Source: Branchiostoma floridae | Lineage: Eukaryota; Chordata; Leptocardii; Amphioxiformes; Branchiostomatidae | Direction: 5' to 3' | NCBI RefSeq assembly: GCF_000003815.2 | Contig: NW_023365977.1 | Location: 1 to 34,856 of the forward strand | Length of the DNA: 34,856 nt | In this document: positions 24,801 through 32,487 of the stretch, in pieces | How positions within the stretch are numbered: the stretch's first letter is position 1 | Layout of the letters: the number at the start of each line of letters is the position of its first letter | Made by a program: the position numbers and the translations under genes | The notes under the pieces: model-generated | The model's input: the letters and a program-made list of their open reading frames with translations, nothing else | What the model was told of the DNA's origin: nothing | Databases searched by the model: none

Positions 24801-27800
24801 TGATACAGCGATGATGACTCAAGTCTTAGACCTATTTCCCATTCAAGTTGTACAACAAATCATTCTTTAAATCCTCATGCTAGAATTAGATAACTTCCTT
24901 AGTAGTTTGACTAATGTCCATGGTACCTGCCAGTCTCCTGGTGTTTGAGAAGGCTGTATGGTCTGCTGCAACGAGGCTCCTGAGTCTTCTTCAGGTAGTC
25001 TCCAAACAACTTGATGGCCTCCTTATTCCTGCTGCGGATGGCATACATTACTGCATCTACCGGCACGTCAACAGATCTCTGTGCATCATATACCTAAGGA
25101 AATGAACAAAGATACATCTAATTAAGTAGATGGCAAATTTTAAGCAGGCACACAAACATAACAAATCACTGTGCATGATATTGGGCACATTATTGAACAG
25201 ATAATGTCTTACCGTTGGAATGTTCTCTGTGTCTGCAATAAGAGATCGCAGTAGTTTCATGTCATTGAGAAGGACAGCTCTGATACTCTGCTTGTGGGGC
25301 AGCAGATGTGGTGGTGTGGATCTGTTGGGAAGAATAGAACATTTTAGGGAATACAAAGTTTAACTCAACCTTTACATGAATGGATGACTGATAGAATGAA
25401 TAGTTAAAATGTAATGCACCATGAACTGTGGTAAAGAAACATACTTGTCTACTTTATAATTAGACCCATCCTTCCTTCCATCCCTCCCCTTTCCATACCC
25501 ATGTGATAGCAAAATTAATGTATTCCTGTGAATTGTCAAACATGTCAATAATTTGTCTGCAACCTTGCAAACAAAAACTGTACAGTATTGCTGAAAAGTG
25601 GTAACATGCATTGGCATAATACCGGTCATAAGCCTTATACCGGTCGATTAAAAATAGTGGAACTTAAAGAGATCTACACATGCAACAATAGTTATTTCTG
25701 AGGTATGCACACTTCAGACATCTAGGTGTCCAATACATAATTTACAAAGCATCGATAACAATGCATTCGAAGACAACAAGGCCAAAAGTTTTCAGGTCAT
25801 TTTCGGGGCAGGCGAGCTCGTCGTGGGACAAACACACTGTCACGTTCATCGCCAGATTTGTAGATAATAATCACATGTGCTCACGGCACAAGACGAGCAT
25901 GATTCAACAGCAATCTTGAATTTCTTTTGGTGACCTACAACTCGTGTAAAAGTGTGAGGAACCGTTGCATAATAGCCCGGATCTACGACTGAATGGGTCA
26001 AATTGAACGTACGCCGCCATTTTCCCGCCATTTTTAATGCTACGGCCAGCAGTAAAGTTTTACGTCATAGCGGTTGTGACGGACCAAAATTAAATGAAAA
26101 TTCTTGTCAGTATACGCCCATTTTCTCATGACTTTTTGTATGCTCATGCAGATTTTTGTTTTGTGCAACTACTAACAGGAAAGAAAGGAACAACAGAGGA
26201 TGAATAAAGGTACATAGCGGCAGTTAATTGTGCCGTGTTTCGTTCGACCGGTATAGTGCACCCCCTTCCAACCACGCGCCCGTTCTCCGTGCAATTCCGC
26301 GGTGTGTTCCAATTACGATATTATGTTTTTAGCAGGACCACAGAGACAAAATAATTTACACAGAAGAAGTGGCAAACGTAAGCTGTAACAGCAACATGTA
26401 ACTGGAGAAAATGATGCGTTGATCATTTGCCAAATTAGCATTGCTTGAGAAATTGCAGTAAACCGACCGGTATTATGCCAATGGATGTTAATTCCATTAT
26501 TTATATGAACACATTTGCAGACCGTTACTTTTAAAATATTCAACAATGCAGCCTATTCACATTTTTTCTCCTTTTTTCCCAATTTCTGTGCTGGGTTTTA
26601 ATAGAATTGTACGTAAGCCTTACTTTGTTATGATATTTTTCAAAATTTTCCACAACATCTTCACCAGTAAGAGCCATATGTACCACTAACCTCTCCTCAA
26701 AAGATGGGTCCCTTTCTGGCACCTTCATGTCTGGCCTTGGGGTCAACTTTTTATCAGGACCCTGCAGAGGTCCTCCCTTACCAAGCTTCTTCAACAACTC
26801 CTCTTTTATCATGGCAGCTGTCATTTTTACAGGAGCTTTGCTGGATTTTCCTGTAGGGACAAAATATTCAATGTTAAGGACCAAAACTCATCATGACTTA
26901 CATCAGCATAACATTTGAGTGATGGATGCCATTCTCTGATGTGAGCTATTTGTCATCAGCAATGAGAGGAATATTACCTTTCTTGGCAGCACTTTTTCCC
27001 TTCTTGGTAACTTTGGCTATGGCCCTCTTCACAGCTGCCTTTCCTCTTTTCACAACAGGGGGTGCCACTTTCTTCGATCTAGCCCGGATGGGTGCCTTGG
27101 TTTTCTTAGCCTTCAACTTGGCCTTGACACGAGTCTTTTTTGGAGCAACAGTCTCATCTTCTTCTTCTGTTGTCAACAAAAAAATATATATTTATTTTAA
27201 CGTTACACATCATGGGCGATAACATCAGACTAAAGGTGCAAATTCCTAGTTTTACCATCATGTATGATAACATCTATTTTTAGAGATACATTTACTCTTC
27301 ATTGAAGTTTACAACATCAACTGTACTAATTATAAGTGGTAAAAAAGCCACATAACTGGTATCATATGTATTGTATGTTTTGATGACTGCCAAATGTAAA
27401 TCAAAATATATTCACTATGATTTGACAAAATAAAATCAACCACAAAAATGACATCATAAAGAATTCTCTGTAATCATGTGTTTGTTTGAATAGGATTCAC
27501 CTACCATAATGTTGAGCTGATAAGGCCAGTTCCATAGACTATAGACATCTTTGGCAACAGCTAGAATCTTTTATCTACTTCCTACCTTCTTTAACATCCA
27601 TGACTACATCGTCATCATCCTCAGCAATCCCTATGATTGCCCGCCGCAGAATCTTCTGTGTCTTAAGGATTTCTGCCTGTAACAATACCACAAATATTCT
27701 TTATATCTAATAGATTTCATGACCAGTTACTCTATCTGTAGCAAGAATAATGAATTATCACATGTCGATATAAAGATCTGAGAGGGAAGGTGGATCACCT

Positions 27801-28658
27801 GTGGCAGGACATACTTGTCCTTTTCCATTCGCTGAAGTTTGACATGAGTAATGATGGACTCCAGCTCAATGTTGTCATAGTAAGATTTTCGGTAGATGTT
27901 TGGTGCATCTTCTATCTCCAGCCATCGGACCTTAAAGGTCTTGGAGGTGTTGTAGATGTTTTGAGATGCCTCACAAAGGTAAAATGAGCCTGTAGAGCAT
28001 AGATATTGACAATACGTAATAGCCATTATTGTACAGACATCATTAGTAATTGCTTACATTAACTACTCCATTAATAATGTAATGTTTACAAATGTAACAT
28101 TTCAAAGCACAGAGACATGAAAGGTTAGTCCTGACTCATGTAGGCTATCAAAGTTATAATCACAGTTGCCTTATTATGCTGCATATTATTGTACCATATC
28201 ATGAAAGACTTGTTTCAGCCTCTAAGTTAAAAGACCTTCTCAGTTAAAGTCTGGCATATCTTACCTTCATCATTCCTGACAGCAATGTACTCCCCTCTGT
28301 AGAAGTACAATATCTTGTTTATTACACCAGTTGAAGCCTTGGAAGTAGACGGCTGAGCGACCTCCTCCTCTTTGACCCCGAGGGTGTAAAAGGGCTCCAC
28401 TTTTGGCGGGTTTGTTCTCAGTCTCTTTGCTGGACCATCAGTAGCCGAATCTGTGACACCTCGTTTATGTGTCTAAAACAAGTGAATTAACAAAAACAAC
28501 ACCATAAGACTTTATCATCAGCGATGCTTTATGCATTCAAGTTTTTAAAGTTTGTACACGAGTGCAGAAATATCAAAGGTAAGGAACTACACTGTGTAGT
28601 GACTTACAGAACTCTTTGCTTCAAGTCCATCAGTAGACTTCTTCTTGCTGAGATCCAT
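7500..28658 (-). CDS. Ankyrin-repeat/WGR/PARP poly(ADP-ribose) polymerase (PME-5-like), multi-exon gene
   Basis: A gene of at least 46 coding exons, read right to left; exon coordinates are in the domain entries below. I joined exons by AG acceptors, GT donors and phase; every junction that can be tested keeps the frame. The visible coding length is about 5.84 kb (about 1,950 codons), close to the roughly 2,200-2,300 residues I recall for C. elegans PME-5. Domain order is: N-terminal uncharacterised domain, basic tail, long ankyrin region, acidic spacer, final ankyrins, WGR, PARP regulatory domain, PARP catalytic domain. Known of the family: PARPs transfer ADP-ribose from NAD+ to proteins with release of nicotinamide, and WGR couples nucleic-acid binding to catalysis. 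I infer a nuclear chromatin or DNA-damage enzyme. Tankyrase is excluded because there is WGR and no SAM domain. Two places are unresolved: the gap at 14967-15066 and the gap at 9995-10235. The 5' UTR exon(s) were not located. Confidence 0.93.
8150..9305. repeat. Complex interspersed/tandem repeat in the intron between catalytic exons 44 and 45
   Basis: Two clear and one degraded copy of a unit with 245-base period are present: CTCATTAATTATGCAAATGAG recurs about 245 bases apart (8461 and 8706) and ACATATGTGACAA occurs near 8355, 8531 and 8776. A second sub-repeat (CTACATACCAAAAATCATGA and relatives) recurs near 8250, 8657, 8907, 9050 and 9187. GCAAGCCGCTAGGGG-type sequence occurs near 8999 and 9130. 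The block ends with a CACAGACAGACACACAG tract and GGCAAAGGTAATAAA. This looks like a modular transposon-derived repeat; I do not know its class. Confidence 0.7.
9995..10235. other. Assembly gap (241 N) hiding one PARP exon (exon 42)
   Basis: The exon between the regulatory domain (ends phase 1 at 10442) and exon 43 (starts phase 1 at 9893) is absent from the readable sequence. In PARP1 about 45-60 residues lie between the matching positions. The gap is large enough to contain that exon, and phases on both sides agree with a single phase 1/1 exon. Confidence 0.8.
10442..11944 (-). CDS. Exons 38-41: PARP regulatory (helical) domain
   Basis: Exons are 11944-11794, 11617-11496, 11051-10973 and 10619-10442. 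Exon 38 continues from WGR with FQKQHKKYHLVPL and then enters the all-helical regulatory domain (LPSKLQDKVKGFIEEL). Exon 39 contains ISECMRRTGVDESMMPFGRL, matching the family pattern of a hydrophobic helix followed by MPLGKL in PARP1. Exon 41 has ELSNKYYQLIPPGG, corresponding to the LSNRFYTLIPH region in PARP1. In PARP1/2 this domain autoinhibits NAD+ access until DNA binding unfolds it; retaining it suggests signal-dependent activity. Exon 41 ends in phase 1 (GGGAAG|GTAAGT) and the next exon should lie in the gap at 9995-10235. Confidence 0.95.
12330..13560 (-). CDS. Exons 35-37: linker and WGR domain
   Basis: Exons are 13560-13373, 12793-12688 and 12499-12330. Exon 35 encodes a charged, helical linker (STDWDDGMTWDGPPPDF, then WVEQQEQERHQKEGQELVAL). 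Exon 36 begins the WGR fold (VQYGTYGMNNFYKMQ), and exon 37 holds the signature LLNRWGRVGDSGQFQ and the helix AEDAVKEFCKIFKAKTGNDW. In PARP1-3 and PME-5 this domain binds DNA or RNA ends and relays the signal to the catalytic domain; the Trp-Gly-Arg triad is intact here. Phases are 0/2, 2/0 and 0/2. The intron between exons 35 and 36 carries a tRNA-derived SINE. Confidence 0.95.
12959..13262 (+). mobile_element. tRNA-derived SINE in the WGR intron
   Basis: Box A-like TGGTGTAATGGCAGG at 12972-12986 and box B GGTTCAAATCC at 13015-13025 form a tRNA-like head; the anticodon-loop position reads CTCATAA, suggesting a Met-type (CAU) ancestor. The body includes CCTTGGGAAAGCACCTCACACGACTTTCCTCACTTCA and GGATAGGACGTTAAATGGAGGTC, typical of invertebrate deuterostome tRNA-SINEs as I remember them. 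The 3' end and target duplication are not clear. It lies in antisense to the host gene, inside the intron between exons 36 and 35. Confidence 0.85.
13888..14589 (-). CDS. Exons 32-34: last ankyrin repeats before the WGR domain
   Basis: Exons are 14589-14506, 14331-14179 and 13985-13888. They encode LHKAAGGLAPAKELVMNM, then MDNKGWTVVHHLVQPMEYG with VEILELLHKEGAPLAVKD, then KAGKTPLDYAHALGYMKLTE followed by ALNRLL. These are ankyrin helix pairs with a beta-turn GKTPL consensus. Each junction is phase 1 and consistent; exon 34 ends in phase 0 at ATAATG|GTAGTT. Together with the preceding block this makes the ankyrin array unusually long and interrupted only by the acidic spacer. Confidence 0.9.
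14775..14966 (-). CDS. Exon 31 (partial): highly acidic spacer, frame broken near a gap
   Basis: The exon runs from the gap edge at 14966 to the donor at 14775 (GGAAGAG|GTAGGCC) and joins exon 32 in phase 1. From 14949 downward it encodes an Asp/Glu/Met-rich low-complexity tract (NEEEMDMDEEDEEEEDNVDD) followed by YVPSGTENSEESQESQEQE and LRKGGR. In this frame two TGA codons occur at 14956-14961, whereas the bases next to the gap read EVDEEE in the neighbouring frame. The same acidic composition on both sides of the break, within 17 bases of the contig end and without a pyrimidine tract for an acceptor, points to a one-base indel, most simply an assembly or sequencing error. Acidic spacers of this kind are usually disordered. 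Confidence 0.7.
14967..15066. other. Assembly gap (100 N, probably unknown size) in the coding region
   Basis: Exactly 100 N, between exon 30 and the acidic exon; both gap edges carry coding-like sequence that does not join in frame. Confidence 0.99.
15067..15150 (-). CDS. Possible partial exon beside the assembly gap
   Basis: On the minus strand one frame stays open from about 15150 into the N run and reads SPFTTLSENDVGKIKPVEEL, which looks protein-like. A possible acceptor is TACAAAG at 15151-15157. The phase does not fit exon 30 (which needs one base to complete a GA codon): the frame that reads well requires a different offset, and the other offset meets a TGA within about 11 codons. Either the base calls near the contig edge contain an indel, an exon is missing, or this is not coding. 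The implied intron from exon 30 would be only about 66 bases, much shorter than the others in this gene. Confidence 0.3.
15217..19435 (-). CDS. Exons 20-30: C-terminal half of the main ankyrin region
   Basis: Exons are 19435-19253, 18885-18733, 18530-18429, 18163-18101, 17791-17722, 17558-17446, 16781-16701, 16496-16414, 15992-15880, 15626-15490 and 15311-15217, about residues 854-1250. Signatures include LHYLAQNPIKAT, ILLDKGADPSVTTASGKTPIM, TTLHLLAKNCMLEDLTEIL, VNNQGCTPLLTCTQAYAEFE, VDKKGRSPLVRAILQKK, KGADINSVDERDKRTALHVAV, LLDAGADVDAVDEKQRTPLHI and IRGRIPLHYAFVKI. A charged insertion (exons 23-25, with KSKKEN) separates repeat groups. Exon 25 ends at CCTAAG|GTACCAGT, and the 31-bp minisatellite begins at that donor. 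Exon 30 ends in phase 2 (GA|GTAAGG); its downstream partner lies in or beside the gap at 14967-15066. Confidence 0.9.
16955..17450 (-). repeat. 31-bp minisatellite, 16 units, each with a copy of the exon 25 splice donor
   Basis: Sixteen head-to-tail 31-base units of near-perfect identity; GGTACC recurs every 31 bases from 16976 to 17441. In the sense orientation of the host gene a unit reads GTACCAGTCCTCATGTAA, then CCATCCTTATAAG. The first GGTACC (17441) belongs to the true exon 25 donor (CCTAAG|GTACCAGT), so every further unit repeats a donor-like AAG|GTACCAGT. Units differ mainly at one base (GGTTACA or GGTGACA on the plus strand). Confidence 0.95.
19709..22079 (-). CDS. Exons 12-19: central ankyrin-repeat block
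   Basis: Exons are 22079-22002, 21675-21512, 21319-21198, 20981-20878, 20677-20521, 20377-20169, 20056-19939 and 19830-19709, about residues 496-853. Clear ankyrin signatures are visible: ITPLHCAAINPNPKYLQKLL, GRKPIHYAAACEGSGPLEFL, NTALVIAAENGRANNVDLIL, FAAIHLAAQGGHG, TPLMLASAQGHLGTVKVLVE, TALTHAAMNGHYPVMAFLL, GADPNSVDTSGNSVAHYAA, TPVGIAVLKGNADCADLLLD. These helix-turn-helix units act as protein-binding surfaces in known ankyrin proteins. All phases agree. The exon 17 donor (AAG|GTTGGC) is weak, but it is the only choice that keeps the frame into exon 18. This block has the best-conserved repeats of the protein. Confidence 0.92.
21821..21847 (+). repeat. (CAT)n microsatellite
   Basis: A run of CAT trinucleotides in the intron between exons 12 and 13. 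Confidence 0.9.
22186..25321 (-). CDS. Exons 7-11: N-terminal part of the ankyrin-repeat region
   Basis: Exons are 25321-25213, 25093-24927, 23598-23514, 22711-22598 and 22305-22186, covering about residues 297-495. Ankyrin-like helical pairs appear as IRAVLLNDMKLLRSLIAD, VMYAIRSRNKEAIKLFGDYL, and DNIHLAIRAGHRKLAGKLIEMA; these are degenerate compared with the later repeats. Exon 9 (YNWYSLGHAVRNISMSRGS) and exon 10 (DIDDAIDDYTQTYAKELL) look like inter-repeat insertions. Phases entering and leaving are 2/0, 0/2, 2/0, 0/0 and 0/0, and every junction matches. Several donors are of the GTACNN type (exons 8 and 10), which recurs in this gene. The long introns here contain the internal promoter candidate, the degenerate 190-bp repeat and a solo-LTR-like segment. 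Confidence 0.85.
23064..23257 (+). mobile_element. Possible solo LTR fragment
   Basis: The intron between exons 9 and 10 contains a TATA-like GGAGATAAAAAG at 23113-23124, then about 70 bases later GGAATAAAGATCG (AATAAA at 23193-23198) and an end GACCGAGTAACA at 23246-23257. The order promoter-like box, polyadenylation signal, CA-ended U5 is that of a retrotransposon LTR. I found no target duplication, and the 5' TG end is uncertain (TGTCAAG near 23064). No internal retroelement coding is seen. Confidence 0.35.
23690..24690 (+). repeat. Degenerate ~190-bp repeat, four copies, one spacing interrupted
   Basis: Four relatives of AATCTTGACCCTCTGAAACGCCATTTCCTGCATTTTGAGG, each followed by AAATTTTGCTGGCAGACT and GCTAAAT, begin near 23717, 24203, 24397 and 24582. 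The last three are spaced about 185-195 bases; the first is about 486 bases before the second, so roughly 295 bases seem inserted between them. The unit has no convincing long open frame. Confidence 0.7.
23835..24130 (+). mobile_element. Probable insertion splitting the ~190-bp repeat
   Basis: This stretch begins near GGGCTGGGTATCGGTACA and includes a short internal triplication (GGACCGGATGTT). It has no counterpart in the other spacers of the surrounding repeat. The GGGCTGGGTATCGGTA start resembles ends of hAT-type elements from memory; I see neither matching inverted ends nor a target duplication. Confidence 0.35.
25602..26490. repeat. 26-bp inverted repeat enclosing an 889-base segment of intron 6
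   Basis: TAACATGCATTGGCATAATA then CCGGTC at 25602-25627 matches the reverse complement of 26465-26490 at 25 of 26 bases. Inside, two further ATACCGGTC motifs lie near 25641 (direct) and 26246 (inverted), so two copies point inward from each side. No target duplication is apparent at the ends. Confidence 0.85.
25939..26090 (-). promoter_or_regulatory. Candidate internal promoter and alternative first exon
   Basis: On the minus strand TGACGTAA (26067-26060, CRE-like) is followed about 30 bases later by AAAAATGGCGGGAAAATGGC and GGC, which holds an E2F consensus (TTTCCCGCC on the plus strand, 26021-26029) flanked by two YY1-like ATGGCGG motifs. The ATG at 26031 opens a 31-codon frame (MAGKWRRTFNLTHSVVDPGY and on) ending at a donor GAGTT|GTAGGT at 25939. 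That exon ends in phase 0, matching the start of exon 8 but not exon 7. Surroundings are CpG-richer than the rest of the intron. Confidence 0.45.
26691..27166 (-). CDS. Exons 5-6: histone H1-tail-like basic linker
   Basis: Exons are 27166-26978 and 26850-26691. Exon 5 opens with EEEDETVAPKKTRVK and then becomes almost purely Lys/Ala/Arg/Pro/Val (AKLKAKKTKAPIRARSKK, KRGKAAVKRAIAKVTKKG), about residues 183-250. Composition resembles histone H1 C-terminal tails and bipartite nuclear localisation signals. Exon 6 carries a short amphipathic helix-like piece (MTAAMIKEELLKKLGKGG) and ends DPSFEE plus two bases of an Arg codon. The donor is GAG|GTTAGT. Reading past this donor stays open for some distance, but the alternative donor GTAAGG at the end of that reading does not match the phase of exon 7, whereas GTTAGT does. 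I infer DNA or nucleosome binding, or nuclear retention. Confidence 0.85.
27586..28658 (-). CDS. Exons 1-4: start codon, NLS-like stretch and uncharacterised small N-terminal domain
   Basis: Exons are 28658-28608, 28472-28265, 27989-27799 and 27676-27586. The start ATG has context CAAACATGG and lies 9 bases after a likely acceptor (TCTATCAG), so a noncoding 5' exon is expected upstream. Residues 1-17 begin MDLSKKKSTDG and residues 18-35 include KRLR, a nuclear-localisation-like patch. Residues about 68-150 are compact and aromatic/beta-rich (ILYFYRGEYIAVRNDEG, then FYLCEASQ, FKVRWLEIED and YYDNIELESII), which suggests a small barrel of Tudor, chromo or BAH type; I could not assign a family. 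Exon 4 ends in an acidic stretch (AEDDDDVVMDVKE). Splice phases are 0, 1, 0, 1. The fusion of this block to the PARP gene rests on phase agreement through exons 5 and 6 into the first ankyrin exon. Confidence 0.85.
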
Positions 28659-30515
28659 GTTTGCAACTGATAGACAAAAAGATTGAAAACAGTCAGAGAT
28701 AAAAGTCCTGCAAGCAGTTGTCACCGAATGACCAATAACCAATATCTAAGGTTTAACGAAGTGAAGATGTCCCTGTGTACTACATACAAAAAAATCCTAA
28801 AAGGACAGAAATACAAGTGTCCATGTACAGGAAAAGAAAGGTTACTTACATGCCTTACATGATTACACATGAAGCAATTCAGTGACAATCAGGTTTTTGC
28901 CAAAGATCCCTTTACCCATACTTCCTACCTCTTTTAAAAGTGTACTTAACTTCTTCTTCATAATACAGGAAACTAGAAGATTTTGTCGACTATATCCGAA
29001 TAAAAAAATGGGCTGCAAAGCTAAATGGATGAGATAGGGATGGACAAAAAGGCTTAATCCCCAAGGTGCAGTGTATGACTATGTCGTTGTCATTGACGAT
29101 AACGACAGCAGATAGCTTAACTATGCTACACTCAATCAACCGCCACAGCAGCGAGATAAATCCCCTTATCTCATAGTTTCTGAAATGATACGTTCTGAAC
29201 CCATTTCAATGCTTTCAATTGTCTCATCCCTCATAGTTTGAAGATGATAGTTGACAAAATTGATGTTAATTTTGAGATATAGAAAGCCTGAAACTGAAAC
29301 ATTCTGCATCTAGAAAAGATGACAATGCCAAATATATTCAGGATGCTGAAGCAAAAATTCAGAACCTTGTGAGCAGGGCGTGACAGATTGTAAGCAAACA
29401 AGACATCAGGCGGTGAACAAATAGTCCAGAGGTGGGTGACCTTTATACCTTGGTTTTGGAACCTTTTAACATTTTTTGGAAGTGAGACCTAAAAAAACAA
29501 CTGGTCAGCGAAGATTATCTATGAATGGATACCAAAGAACTATCAGCAGAGAACAGTTACAATATCATCATCTAGTTACAGCGCACCTGTACAGCATAAA
29601 CTCAGCAAGTAATGTTAGAATTAAATGTTATTCAAGTCATACCTGGTGTCCTTTTCCTCATCATGATTCTCACACAATGTAATATGTGAGATAGCTTCAG
29701 ACTTCAGCTCCAATGCAGAAGCAAGAAGTGTTAGTCTCACTTACACCATCACCTTTATATACTGTTAGCAGACCCGCCCACTGGGTTTTCTACCTGCCCA
29801 TGGCTGTCCCAGACATGCCTTCACAAGTTAGCGAATATGTGATGTCACCTCCGACATGCCTACTCATATACAGGGAGTACAATGACCTCACTTCATACAT
29901 AACGTTAGAATAGAACATAAAACTGTGCATCCAAGTATTAAAGAAAGCAAACCAATTATCGTCATCTTTCATACATCATTATAATAATTTTTTTCTTTGG
30001 AACAGTCATCATATCTATCGTTGACTTGGTGCCCCTTTATCCCTACTTTTCAATGGTATCATCCAGCCAATCAGGTTGCTTACATAGGGTAATGACCTAT
30101 ATTAACCCCCGTGGTGGATCTCCATTGGCTCAGCATGGTTCTGAACTGCTCACAAGCTCCTTAGCCAGAATGACTTTTGGACATTCTGTATATAGGAAAA
30201 TCAACTAAACTTCCACATTTACATCAGTATTTCATACTTTGAGCAGTTAAAACTGTGCAAAAACAAGCAGCGCTGGGATTTCCTAAATAATGTTAACCCA
30301 CAAAAATTTAACTTCATGTTGTCCTTGTGCAACTGTGGCATCAAATATTTGCTCCTTGAAGTTTGGTATGGAATGGAATAAAGTTGATTCATCTTAAACT
30401 TAGAAAAGTACCAAAAAATTCAACTTCGATAGTTGAAGTTCTACAACCCAGATTCAGGCTAATAATACTAATATTGCTTCCTGATACTTGACTTTACATC
30501 ATACCGTTCTGTGAT

Positions 30516-30662
30516 TAGTCTCCAAGCAGACCCTACAGTGCCTCAGAGTTAGAGATAGAATCAAAGCTGGCCAAGGAGCATAGCCGGCCAAAAGGAGTCA
30601 AACAGACACCGTTTGACTTTTATACTATCTCATACGGCACCGTAGGATCTGCTTGGAGATTA
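30516..30662. mobile_element. hAT-like MITE, 147 bases
   Basis: Terminal inverted repeats TAGTCTCCAAGCAGACCCTA and its partner (reverse complement of the right end, TAATCTCCAAGCAGATCCTA) match at 24 of 27 bases. The interior folds further (GTCAAAC with GTTTGAC, GAGATAG with CTATCTC). Flanks TCTGTGAT and TCTGTAAC agree at six of eight bases, consistent with a decayed 8-bp target duplication. Confidence 0.8.
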
Positions 30663-32487
30663 TCTGTAACATGCTTGTTAGTCTGACACTGAGCACTGAG
30701 CGAGGGTATCAAAGTTGTCTCCAACAAGATGACTTCAAATTACACTGTGATTTCACAGAAGAAACCTAAGTAACATGATTTCTGTCTAAAGTTGTGATCA
30801 TAATTTCTCAACAGTCATTAACGTTACCTACAGCGACTTCTACATTTCATAGATTATCGGTAACGTTAGAACATCTGATTTTCAGAAAAGTCAGTGGTGC
30901 GTTTCCGGTTAGTATGTTGACACAATGCCTTGCAATTTGCCACGCCCCGAAACTGATCCCTATAACGTTAAACACGTTAACCTGTTCCTTCTGCTGTGAC
31001 CCATTCCCTAGTACGACTCTTTCCTGATCCAACATTACTGTTTTTTTTATCTTTATGTAATCCCCCGACCTGTACTACGGCGACATGGCAGTTCGAAATG
31101 CCTAATGTTTGGTGAGTTTAGCGTGCAGTCGAAACAATAAATTCACGGTTGGTGCATAGTAACGCCTCCATCACATGGCGTCCTGCCCCCGCAAAATCAA
31201 CGTCATCATTAACGTTACCACCAGGCGATACTACCCGCCTTTCTCACACACACCTCACCAGCTACGGTCAATACTGCCTTTGCTAGAGCAAACTCCGACC
31301 TGGAGAAGGACCATGCACACTGTCAGCATCGTTTGATCCCCGCATTGTGAACAAATTTGTTGCAATTTTGAGTCTATTTCGCCAGGTAAACGTCGGTACC
31401 TCGGCCTGTCCTAATATCCCCAACGGCCGCCCTTTCCCCTGTGATTTTGAGACAGTGATCATCTTTACAAACCTCCTCCGCAGATGCCGTCAACGCTACA
31501 AGACTGTTCAGCTTTCTGCGCGGGCACGACGACCTATAAACACCGCAGTCTTCAGCAACAATCACGAGCAGCAGCCATATTGGCAAGCTTATTTACGTGG
31601 CTGTTCCCACTTGTTCCGCCACTCCCTCCCTAGTGTCCCTCAAAATGCCGAAATTAAAGCCCAGTCCTGGCCCACATTGCAAAACCGAAGTGATTAGAGA
31701 TTCATTAGACCAGTGCTTGTATACAGAAAGTATTGTTTTTTTGTTTGTTCTTGATATGTCGACCTAGAAGGACGGCCACTATTAGACCTTGTCCGATTTT
31801 GGTACAACGTCGTGACTGAAAACACACCTCTAGAATACTTCTCATTATCCGTCTAACGTTACCGTTAGATCGGGCCGTCGCGCGGATGTGGAGACTGGTA
31901 AAAACAGTACACATACATTACAAACATAACATAAAGCATAATCACAACAGCATACATTGCAAACGCACTCAGTCTGGGCGCGATTAGTCTATACTTCAAC
32001 ATTCATGATTTACATTGCCGGAAAAAAAACAGAATCCCCAACCATCAAGCCACTGCACTCGGCCTGTCTTGACTACTCCTAACTCAGTGTTTAGTCTGCT
32101 TTCCAACGTTGCGGAAAAATGAACCTATGATGCTCGGGCTTGAATCTGATCAACATGAGGGCTACAATAGGGGCAGTAACGGCTCAGCCATCTGGCTAGA
32201 ACGCGTCAATACCCTCGTTCCCGACGCAAATCAAATGCCGCTATGCATGACCAAAATGAAGGTTGTGGACGGTGGTTCTTGGTCAACGTCTCAGAAGCGG
32301 TGTGTAATAAAACTTAAAATGGAAGTGCGTACATGTATTACGAAGCTCTTTTTGCTGAATCTATTTGTGTGCATAAAACATATCATGACGCATGTAGACG
32401 AGTGGCACAACCAAAGACATACTAATAAAAATGTCCTTGGCACAACACAAGCCTGATGCTGGAGTATACAGAGAAATTGCTAGATGA

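Noticed and set aside
26540-26690. Continuation of exon 6 past 26691 to a GTAAGG donor near 26622
   Set aside because: The reading is open and ends at a good donor, but its phase does not match exon 7; GTTAGT at 26690 gives the correct Arg codon across the junction.
31347-31697. 116-codon plus-strand and 70-codon minus-strand open frames overlapping each other
   Set aside because: Both strands are open in the same CpG-rich stretch, as expected by chance; composition is not convincing.
32109-32456. 115-codon plus-strand open frame
   Set aside because: It begins at a TTG, has no recognisable domain, splice context or partner exon, and lies in CpG-richer noncoding DNA where stops are rarer.
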